A stretch of 64,000 nucleotides of DNA from NCBI GenBank assembly GCA_964573995.1, contig CAZNLH010000001.1:62001-126000 (forward strand), written 5' to 3'. Position 1 is the first letter of the stretch, and each line of letters opens with the position of its first letter. Of the stretch, positions 54,453 through 61,361 are shown one piece after another. Source of the stretch: CAZNLH01 sp964573995. Lineage in GTDB: Bacteria > Gemmatimonadota > CAZMKB01 > CAZNLH01. The position numbers were made by a program, and so were the translations under genes. The notes below the pieces were generated by a model. The model worked only from the letters and a program-made list of their open reading frames with translations. It did not search any database and was not told where the DNA came from.

Positions 54453-57400
54453 GTGGCACTTGTCAAATCAAATCGCCGAAAACTGAGAATACCAGCAGAT
54501 GAATCATACCTCGCCGAGGTTCGGGATTTCATAACGGAGATCGCCCGTTCAATAGGCTTCGAGACGAAGGATGTCAGCAGCATCAAACTGGCGGTCGACG
54601 AAGGGTGTACCAATATCATCCGTCATGCCTACAGGGACATCCCCAACGGCGTAATCGAAATCCTTGCCGTCATCAAGCAGCGTGCCCTCTCGATCGTCCT
54701 CATCGATCATGGAAAGAGTTTCGATTTCAAGAAGGCAAGCGATCCAAACCTCCAGACCTATATGAAGATAGGTAAAAAGGGCGGCCTCGGAATATTCCTT
54801 ATGAAGAAGTTGATGGATGAGGTTGAATACCATGTTACCAATCGGGGCAATGAGTTATGGCTCACAAAGCGAAAGTCCATGGAGAGAGAGTACTTCCTCG
54901 GATTCCTGCCCAAAAGGTTGTCCCTGAAGACCAAGGTTACCTCCCTGGTATCGTTTATCTTCAGTGCGGCGGTACTTGGAGGGGTCGGTTACCTGTACAG
55001 GGCCCAGGAGTCAGAGGTAGAGTCCAGGATATTTTCTCAGGGTATTGAAATCGTCCGCAACCTGTCGCTCAATTCCTGGGTCGATCTCAGCCAGGACAAT
55101 GACCTCAACCTCGCCTCTCAGGTCAAGAACGTAGCCCAGGAGAGCCCTCTGGTTTCAGAGGCGTTTATCACGGATATGAATAATAAGATCTGGGCCCATT
55201 CGGACATACGAAAGACCTTTTCTACGTACCTGCCGCCGCGTCACATCGAATTGATCGGGAACCCCGATCACCAGACGGCCATCTTCTCTTATACTCTGCC
55301 AAAGGGAAAGCGGCTCGTGCAGATATCCACGCCGATTCGCGTAGAGGGCCCTGATGGACAAGACAAGCAGATGGTCATAGGTAAGGCGAATATAGTCATC
55401 CCGCGCGACGCCATCGACAACCTCGTTTCGGAGGCTCAGAGAAGGCTCAAGATAATCGCCATTCTCCTCATTGCATTCGGCAACATGGGTATCTTCGCGC
55501 TTTCCTATCTATTGATGAAACCCTTTCAGCGACTTGCATCATGGGTCAGGGGCATGGGGGAGGGGAGCATGGAGGAAGCGCTCGTTCTCGACACGAACGA
55601 TGAGATGGGAGAGATCGCCGAGGCCTTTAACGACATGGCATACAAGTTCAGGAAGGCGCAGGGGAGCCTTGTTGAAAAGGAGCGCCTCCAGCAAGAGGTC
55701 CTCGTGGCGCAGGAGATCCAGCACATGCTGCTTCCGCGCTCCTTTCCCAGCGTAGAGGGCTTCGATATCGCATCCTTCTACCGGGCGGCCAAGGAGGTTG
55801 GAGGTGACTACTTCGACTTCGTTTGGGTCGACCCCGATACCCTCGGACTCGTCGTAGCCGATGTCTCGGGAAAGGGTGTCCCGGGCTCTCTTGTAATGAC
55901 CATGATTCGTACTACATTGCGCCTGGAGGCAAGAGGGAACAAGTCGGCCTCCGATGTCCTGTCGAATGTCAATCGGTTTGTATCCGACGACATCAAGAAG
56001 GGGATGTTCGTGACGATGTTCTATATCATTCTCGACTCGAGGAGAAGGAAGATAGACTTTGCCAGTGCAGGACACAATCCACTCATTCTCTATCGTAACA
56101 AGACGAAAAAATCCTATTATCTCAACCCGGAAGGGTTCCCTGTCGGCATCTCTATGCAGAACAAGAGGTTGTTCGATGAATCGATTCACTCCGACTTCCT
56201 GCACTTGTCACAGGGGGACCTCCTGATTGCTTATACAGACGGGCTGACGGAGGCAATGAACTCGGAGCGAGAACAGTTCGGCGAAGAGCGTTTCCTGGAA
56301 TCCATACGAAGGTATGCCGGTCTGCCTGTGAATGAATTCGTAGAGAATATCAGGAAAGATGTCCAGGAATTCACGCAGGGTTTTCCACAGAATGACGACA
56401 TTACCCTTGTCGCGATCCAGGAAAAACTGCAGGCTGATTCTCACCTTATGCAGATCAGGACCAGGCTGATAAATCTCGTGGAAAAGGATGGGGTGAGCGT
56501 AAAAGAGGCCTGCCGCAGGATGCGCGTATCACCCTCCACCTATTACCGGTACAAGAAGAGGTGGGAGGAAGAAGGTCTTGAGGGCCTCAGGAACCGGGTT
56601 GAGCGTGACCACATTGCAGAGCGCCACATCAGTATTGAAGATAGAGCCAAGATCATGGATATCATGCAGAAGCATCCGGAATACGGTGCGAAGAGGATAT
56701 GCCAGGAATTGAATATAGAAGCATACGGGTTCACGAAGATTCCAGAGACCAGGATTTACGAGGAACTGAAGAAATTGAACCTCAACACGGAGGAACTGAG
56801 AAGACGTCACGTTGAGAAGGGACATTCGAGTACAAAGAGATTGAAACCTCCCGGGACTCCGCTCCTCACAATTGAGGGGAAGGTGATCGATACCGGTGAA
56901 CTCGACGGGGTTTACAAATCGCATGTATCCGGAGAGGGGGAGAAGAAGAGCATGAAAGGCCTGCCGCCCATGATGGACTGGGACATGGAACAACCAAAGG
57001 ATGTCATCGCCACCAATCTCCCGAAGGATTCGGGAAGTCCGGGCGTGGACGGGCGGAAGGATCGTTGGAAGAAGAATGGAATCAAGAGAATTCCCCCGAA
57101 GAGCCCGCTCTGGCCTTCCGTGGAACAAAGGGTCAAGGCAGGTAAACTCGGAATTACAAGCCAAGGTCAGAGCGCTTCGGTGAGTGTAAGCCTTCCATCT
57201 CATCCCATTCACCCCGCGGTACGATCGCTTCCACTGATCATTCATCACCATAGAGAACTCGGCGATTTCATCAGAAAAGAGGTTGACCGTACGGTGAGCC
57301 TGCGCAAGAAGATCTTGCTCCTCGACTGCTCGAGTTTAGACCAGGATTGCCGTATCCTGTGGAAGGAAGTAGTCGACATTGTGGAGGATTTCAGGAACAG

Positions 57401-57536
57401 GGGAGGAGACATCTTCCTGTGGAATCTTACGGGCCGGCATTTGGATAATTACAACGCTAATGGAATAGACAAGAAGGTCGTTCATATCACCTCGATTCAG
57501 GACTTGAGGGATCGACTGAGGTTTCTCAGGTTATAA
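54453..57536 (+). CDS. All-in-one partner-switching protein: RsbW-like kinase, sensor, SpoIIE phosphatase, transposase-like HTH, STAS-like domain
   Basis: 1,027 residues from GTG 54453 (GGAAGGG upstream). An RsbW-type HATPase occupies about 10-140 (N-box KLAVDEGCTNIIRHAY, G1 DHG at 85-87, G2 GGLGIFLM). Membrane helices at about 161-182 and 333-355 enclose a 150-residue extracytoplasmic sensor, and a HAMP-like segment runs to about 400. A SpoIIE/PP2C phosphatase spans 410-657 (GGDYFD 450-455, VADVSGKGVPGSL 468-480, NDDITLV 647-653). A winged-helix-like HTH (667-712) and an HTH_21-like unit (728-786, KHPEYGAKRICQEL) follow, then a disordered linker (790-930). The C-terminal STAS-like domain (950-1027) has Cys966/Arg967 where the STAS phospho-serines should be. 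It appears able to phosphorylate and dephosphorylate STAS partners. Confidence 0.85.
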   Translation: MALVKSNRRKLRIPADESYLAEVRDFITEIARSIGFETKDVSSIKLAVDEGCTNIIRHAYRDIPNGVIEILAVIKQRALSIVLIDHGKSFDFKKASDPNLQTYMKIGKKGGLGIFLMKKLMDEVEYHVTNRGNELWLTKRKSMEREYFLGFLPKRLSLKTKVTSLVSFIFSAAVLGGVGYLYRAQESEVESRIFSQGIEIVRNLSLNSWVDLSQDNDLNLASQVKNVAQESPLVSEAFITDMNNKIWAHSDIRKTFSTYLPPRHIELIGNPDHQTAIFSYTLPKGKRLVQISTPIRVEGPDGQDKQMVIGKANIVIPRDAIDNLVSEAQRRLKIIAILLIAFGNMGIFALSYLLMKPFQRLASWVRGMGEGSMEEALVLDTNDEMGEIAEAFNDMAYKFRKAQGSLVEKERLQQEVLVAQEIQHMLLPRSFPSVEGFDIASFYRAAKEVGGDYFDFVWVDPDTLGLVVADVSGKGVPGSLVMTMIRTTLRLEARGNKSASDVLSNVNRFVSDDIKKGMFVTMFYIILDSRRRKIDFASAGHNPLILYRNKTKKSYYLNPEGFPVGISMQNKRLFDESIHSDFLHLSQGDLLIAYTDGLTEAMNSEREQFGEERFLESIRRYAGLPVNEFVENIRKDVQEFTQGFPQNDDITLVAIQEKLQADSHLMQIRTRLINLVEKDGVSVKEACRRMRVSPSTYYRYKKRWEEEGLEGLRNRVERDHIAERHISIEDRAKIMDIMQKHPEYGAKRICQELNIEAYGFTKIPETRIYEELKKLNLNTEELRRRHVEKGHSSTKRLKPPGTPLLTIEGKVIDTGELDGVYKSHVSGEGEKKSMKGLPPMMDWDMEQPKDVIATNLPKDSGSPGVDGRKDRWKKNGIKRIPPKSPLWPSVEQRVKAGKLGITSQGQSASVSVSLPSHPIHPAVRSLPLIIHHHRELGDFIRKEVDRTVSLRKKILLLDCSSLDQDCRILWKEVVDIVEDFRNRGGDIFLWNLTGRHLDNYNANGIDKKVVHITSIQDLRDRLRFLRL

Positions 57537-57611
57537 TCGTGCCTTGACAGGAGACGGCATGCAACAGCATATTTACGCCCGTTGGAGTATTATGACGAAT
57601 CTGAGGGTCTA

Positions 57612-58214
57612 ATGAAGAGCGGAAATATCGAGGGCATTATAAGGACCTCTCTTGAGGAAGCTATCCGTGTCAAGAGAGAGATGATCAACGTAATGTCCCC
57701 GGCTATCATGGAGGCCGTTGAGATGCTGGCTGCCTGCATCGGGGAGAATCACAGGGTTTACTTGATGGGCAATGGAGGAAGTGCCTCGCAGGCGCAGCAT
57801 ATGGCCGCGGAGTTGATAGGTCGATTCGAACTGGAGAGTTCGCCCCTGCCAGCTGTTGCCCTTACTGCAGATTCATCCGTGTTGACCGCCTTGGGCAATG
57901 ACTATGGATATCAGGATATATTTGCCCGTCAGGTCGATGCACTTGTCTCGAGCGGTGACGTGGTGGTTTGCTTCAGCACGAGCGGGGCCTCTGAGAATGT
58001 GATTCGCGGCGCGGAGAGGGCAAAGGCCAAGGGCGCACGCGTGATCGGCTTCCTCGGCACGGGAGAAAGCCCCCTTTCCAAGGTCGTCGACCTTGGTCTT
58101 CACGTCCCCTCTGCACGTGCAGGCCGGGTTCAGGAGGGGCACATCACGCTCGTCCACGTCATCTGCGAGGCACTCGAAAGACTACCATTGAAGACGAGGA
58201 AGAATGGTGCTTAA
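57612..58214 (+). CDS. gmhA: Phosphoheptose isomerase (SIS domain)
   Basis: About 200 residues from ATG 57612, after GAGGGTCTA; a TTG 30 bases earlier is possible. It has the GmhA blocks MGNGGSASQAQHMAAELIGRF, ALTADSSVLTALGNDYGY, FSTSGASENVI and QEGHITLVHVICEALE, including the C-terminal histidine region. It isomerises sedoheptulose-7-phosphate to D-glycero-D-manno-heptose-7-phosphate. No HldE or GmhB homologue is in the window. It overlaps the UbiA gene by 11 bases, suggesting a shared pathway. Confidence 0.92.
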   Translation: MKSGNIEGIIRTSLEEAIRVKREMINVMSPAIMEAVEMLAACIGENHRVYLMGNGGSASQAQHMAAELIGRFELESSPLPAVALTADSSVLTALGNDYGYQDIFARQVDALVSSGDVVVCFSTSGASENVIRGAERAKAKGARVIGFLGTGESPLSKVVDLGLHVPSARAGRVQEGHITLVHVICEALERLPLKTRKNGA

Positions 58215-59076
58215 ACTTCTTGAATCGATGCGGCCGAAGCAGTGGGTCAAGAACGGCTTCGTCTTCACCGCTCTTATCTTTTCAAAGAATGTCTTTGAGC
58301 CTGTCCTCTTTTTCCGTGTCACCGTCGCCTTCGTAGTATTCTGCCTGATCTCAGGCGTAGTTTACATCATCAACGATGTCTTTGATCTCGAGCGCGATAG
58401 GCTTCATCCATCAAAAAGGGATCGCCCTATCGCCTCCGGAGACCTGAGCGTCCCCGTTGCCGTCACATTCGCGCTGAGTCTCCTCCTGATCATTTTGGCA
58501 AGCGTTTTTTTTATCTCGGTGAGGCTCTGCTTGATTCTCCTTGCATATTTCATATTGAACCTGGCCTATTCAATGAAACTCAAGGAGATAGTCCTGCTCG
58601 ATGTCTTCTCGATTGCAGCGGGGTTCGTCATCCGAGTATTCTCGGGTGCCCTGGTCATTCAGGTGTCGATATCATCCTGGCTTATTGTATGTACCATTCT
58701 TCTCTCGCTCTTCCTCGCCTTTTCAAAGAGAAGGCACGAAATAGTGATTCTCGAGGGCTATGCCGTTGACCATCGGAAAATATTGTCAGAGTACAGTACG
58801 ACTTTCCTTGATCAGATGATCTCGGTTGTAACTGCGTCAACGGTCATATCGTATGCACTCTACACTATGTCTGAAGAGACGGTAGCGAAATTCCACACTC
58901 AGAAGTTGATATACACGGTTCCCTTCGTACTATACGGGATCTTTCGTTACTTGTACCTGATTCACCAGAAGAGCGGGGGGGGTGATCCGACGGCGCATCT
59001 CTTAACCGATGTGCCGTTGATTGTCAACATTATGCTGTGGATAACCATTTCGGCGGCAATCATTTACAGGCCTTAA
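58204..59076 (+). CDS. UbiA-family prenyltransferase, decaprenyl-phosphate phosphoribosyltransferase-like
   Basis: A 290-residue, eight- to nine-helix membrane protein. MRPKQWVKNGFVF precedes the first aspartate motif N57-D58-x2-D61-x3-D65 (INDVFDLERDRLHPSKRDRP). KRRHEIVILEG and the second part with LDQMISVVTASTVISYALYTM follow. This pattern is that of DPPR synthases, which attach phosphoribose from PRPP to polyprenyl phosphate; plain UbiA enzymes differ in these blocks. With GmhA immediately upstream, a polyprenyl-linked pentose or heptose donor for the surface glycans is possible. Last gene of the operon that starts at 45106. Confidence 0.9.
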   Translation: MVLKLLESMRPKQWVKNGFVFTALIFSKNVFEPVLFFRVTVAFVVFCLISGVVYIINDVFDLERDRLHPSKRDRPIASGDLSVPVAVTFALSLLLIILASVFFISVRLCLILLAYFILNLAYSMKLKEIVLLDVFSIAAGFVIRVFSGALVIQVSISSWLIVCTILLSLFLAFSKRRHEIVILEGYAVDHRKILSEYSTTFLDQMISVVTASTVISYALYTMSEETVAKFHTQKLIYTVPFVLYGIFRYLYLIHQKSGGGDPTAHLLTDVPLIVNIMLWITISAAIIYRP

Positions 59077-59089
59077 ACAAAACAAGGGA

Positions 59090-59340
59090 TCCCAAACGCA
59101 TTGAACCTGGTCAGCCCTGAGATCGCTGGTCCTCGATTGTGGAAATCCCCGTTATTCAGGTGACCCGGAAAGACCTCTATAGATATTCTTCCGGAAAGGG
59201 CGCGGGTCCTGTAGCCGATTACCCCGCCCGTGCTCGTTAAGACTACATGGGCGGCAAGGGCCCCATCGGTGCCGCCCGAGCGAAAAGGCAAGGGACTCCC
59301 AGGGCAGGACATTAGCAAAGGAAGGCCTTAGGTAAGGCCA
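59090..59340 (+). ncRNA. Possible structured RNA in the UbiA-DUF362 gap
   Basis: No gene fits 59077-59372. Nested inverted repeats suggest a multibranched fold. The outer stem is GCCCTG (59114-59119) with CAGGGC (59300-59305). Inside lie three hairpins: CCGGAA/TTCCGG (59165-59170, 59189-59194), GCGGGT/ACCCCGC (59202-59207, 59221-59227) and GGGCGGCA/TGCCGCCC (59249-59256, 59270-59277). A GGCCTTA/TAAGGCC hairpin follows (59324-59339). I could not match it to 6S, SRP, tmRNA or RNase P signatures by eye. It could also be an untranslated leader of the DUF362 gene. Confidence 0.4.
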
Positions 59341-59372
59341 GCAGAGACATAAGAGAAAGGAAGCAAGACCTG

Positions 59373-60464
59373 ATGGGTAAGACTAAATCAAAGGTCGCCG
59401 TCTTGTGGACACGCCCCGAGACGGTCGTCGAGGATTACAGCCGCCTTCTGCACCTGATTTCTTATCAAGAATATCTTCCGCGGGATAGAGAGATCGCACT
59501 CAAGGTCAACATATCATGGGCCAAATTCTATCCCGGCTGCTCTACTACACCGTGGCAATTGGACGGTGTGATACGTACCCTCATAGACGACGGCTATGCA
59601 AAGGAGTCGTTGTATGCCTGCCACAACCGGACGGTGGTTGTGAGCGCCAAGAGGGGCGAGGTCAAGAACAAGCAGAAGAAAGTGATCGTTGATAAATACG
59701 GCCTCAGGAACATCCATCTCTATGAGGGTGAGGAGTGGGTCAGGTACAACCCGAAGGGAGAGATACTCGTCCTCAATGATGTGTTCAAAGATGGCATCTA
59801 TATCCCGAAGCGGCTGATCGGGAGTTCAATAATTCACCTGCCCACCATGAAGACCCACGTCTTTACCACGATAACAGGTGCCATGAAGAACGCCTTTGGC
59901 GGACTTCTCCACGAGAAGCGCCACTGGACCCATTCGGTGATACATGAGACGCTCGTTGATCTCCTTACTATCCAGAAGGAGATTCACCCGGGGATACTGG
60001 CGGTCATGGACGGTACGTTCTCAGGAGATGGTCCGGGCCCGCGTGCGATGCACGTCCACGAAACAGATTGCATACTTGCCAGCACCGATCAGGTTGGAAT
60101 AGATGCCGTTGCCGCCAAGATGATGGGTTTCGACCCCATGTCGATAAGGTTTATCAGGATGGCCCATGAAAAGGGCCTGGGATGCGGCGACCCGAGGGAT
60201 ATCGAGATCGTCGGGGACGATATCTCCAACGTCAATTTTTACTTCCAGGGCAATAAGAACACATTGGCCAGCAGGGGTCAGAAACTGATCTACCATGGTG
60301 CGCTCAAACCACTTGAAAAGGTCCTCCTGCGATCCGCAATAACGCCGTGGTCCTACCTTGCTTCCTGGCTCTACCACGATGTTTACTGGTATCCCCTCGT
60401 CGGGAGGAGACGTGTAAGACAGGCCCTCAAGACCAAATGGGGGAAACTCTTCTCTTCCTATTGA
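59373..60464 (+). CDS. DUF362-domain protein
   Basis: A 363-residue protein. It contains the DUF362 core IHLPTMKTHVFTTITGAMKNAFGGLL, preceded by LKVNISW and followed by MDGTFSGDGPGPR and DQVGIDAVAAKMMGFDP. The family is widespread and often fused to ferredoxin domains, but none is present here; its biochemical role is unknown. The start ATG 59373 is preceded by AAAGGAAG. It is flanked by the possible structured RNA and by the second STAS gene. Confidence 0.85.
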   Translation: MGKTKSKVAVLWTRPETVVEDYSRLLHLISYQEYLPRDREIALKVNISWAKFYPGCSTTPWQLDGVIRTLIDDGYAKESLYACHNRTVVVSAKRGEVKNKQKKVIVDKYGLRNIHLYEGEEWVRYNPKGEILVLNDVFKDGIYIPKRLIGSSIIHLPTMKTHVFTTITGAMKNAFGGLLHEKRHWTHSVIHETLVDLLTIQKEIHPGILAVMDGTFSGDGPGPRAMHVHETDCILASTDQVGIDAVAAKMMGFDPMSIRFIRMAHEKGLGCGDPRDIEIVGDDISNVNFYFQGNKNTLASRGQKLIYHGALKPLEKVLLRSAITPWSYLASWLYHDVYWYPLVGRRRVRQALKTKWGKLFSSY

Positions 60465-60510
60465 TCTGCAATATTGATCAACCGGATCCTTATCCCCACC
60501 TTTTCTCCAT

Positions 60511-60528
60511 CGTGGCATATATATTGCT
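60511..60528 (+). promoter_or_regulatory. sigma-54 promoter of the second STAS gene
   Basis: TGGCATA-TATA-TTGCT has GG at 60514-60515 and GC at 60526-60527. The predicted start near 60539 leaves about 140 bases to ATG 60678. Confidence 0.78.
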
Positions 60529-60607
60529 AAACTTTGTATTAGTGTCTCCATGCCATGATTGATTGAAGACACGCTCGAGTGAATGGATGGACGTGGCTTA
60601 TTTCGCC

Positions 60608-60636
60608 TTGACATCCGCAGTTGATTCGTGTACAAT
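60608..60636 (+). promoter_or_regulatory. sigma-70-like promoter of the second STAS gene
   Basis: TTGACA (60608-60613), a 17-base spacer, then TACAAT (60631-60636), one base from the -10 consensus. It lies downstream of the sigma-54 site, so the gene may have both housekeeping and sigma-54 transcription. Transcription would begin near 60643. Confidence 0.65.
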
Positions 60637-60677
60637 TTACGGCGTAGTTGGTAATGCATATCCATGGAGGAACCGAT

Positions 60678-61337
60678 ATGGAAGGCATTCAGGTCTCGAT
60701 AGACAAATTGGGCCTGGCGTCCGATACTTTCTTGATTAAGGTCGGTGGATACGTCGATACGACGACATCTCAGGAACTTGATCGAGCCCTGGAAGATCTC
60801 CTGAAAAAAGACATCATCAGGTTGATAATCGACCTCGAGGATGTCGATTACATCAGCAGCGCCGGCTGGGGGATTTTCATATCAGAAATAAAGACGATTC
60901 GCAAAAAGGGAGGAGACATAAAACTTGCCAGGATGACCCCGGATGTCTTCGAGGTCTTCGAACTCTTGGAGTTCCATCGCATACTCAAGTGCTACGATTC
61001 GGTCGATGAGGCAATCAAGGACTTCGAACTTGAATCGGGTGGGAGAGACCGTGTAGAGGCCAAAGAAGAAGACGACGTGGAAAGCGTCCCCGTGGAAGAT
61101 CATGATAGTTCTTCCGAGGTGCAACTTGCTGGGGACGTCAGAACCCTCTCCCTGGAAGAAAAGATCAAGCGAATTGTCAGGAAGAATCCGGAATTTGGTA
61201 CCGCTGATATCCGGCGGCAACTTATGTCGGAACAATATGGACCCCTTCGCGTGGGGTCTTTTCAAATCTACCGCCTCTTGAGGAAACTCGACCTCAACTC
61301 GATGAAGAAGCGGGTGATTTTTTCCAGGTCTAAGTAG
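60678..61337 (+). CDS. STAS-domain protein with C-terminal transposase-like DNA-binding domain, second copy
   Basis: 219 residues from ATG 60678 (GGAGG seven bases upstream); an in-frame TTG at 60648 is unlikely. Residues 1-120 form a STAS domain closely related to the 2335 protein, with Ser60/Ser61 in DYISSAGWGIF and TPDVFEVFELLEF. An acidic linker (120-155) leads to residues 157-219, which resemble the HTH_21-like unit (NPEFGTADIRRQL, then FQIYRLLRKLDL). The same kind of domain occurs in the 54453 fusion protein, its probable kinase/phosphatase. Its stop codon lies within an inverted repeat shared with the convergent antiporter gene. Confidence 0.87.
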   Translation: MEGIQVSIDKLGLASDTFLIKVGGYVDTTTSQELDRALEDLLKKDIIRLIIDLEDVDYISSAGWGIFISEIKTIRKKGGDIKLARMTPDVFEVFELLEFHRILKCYDSVDEAIKDFELESGGRDRVEAKEEDDVESVPVEDHDSSSEVQLAGDVRTLSLEEKIKRIVRKNPEFGTADIRRQLMSEQYGPLRVGSFQIYRLLRKLDLNSMKKRVIFSRSK

Positions 61338-61361
61338 GGATAGACCTCGGGATATCCCTAC
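61334..61361. terminator. Bidirectional hairpin between convergent genes
   Basis: GTAGGGATA (61334-61342) and TATCCCTAC (61353-61361) are perfect 9-bp arms around a 10-base loop. The repeat includes the stop region of both the STAS gene and the minus-strand antiporter gene. There is no T-run on either side, but the convergent position favours a terminator or transcript-end role. Confidence 0.55.

Noticed and set aside
56520..56815. Transposase remnant or insertion-sequence fragment inside the kinase gene
   Set aside because: The frame is continuous, there is no DDE catalytic part and no terminal inverted repeat, and the same domain is conserved in two other regulators. A domesticated domain fits better than a random insertion.
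59101..59200. SRP RNA suggested by TGAACCTGGTCAG and CCCGGAAAG
   Set aside because: The two pieces are not arranged as in the SRP apical hairpin (GGTCAGG..CCGGAAGG..AGCAG); the match does not extend past GTCAG.
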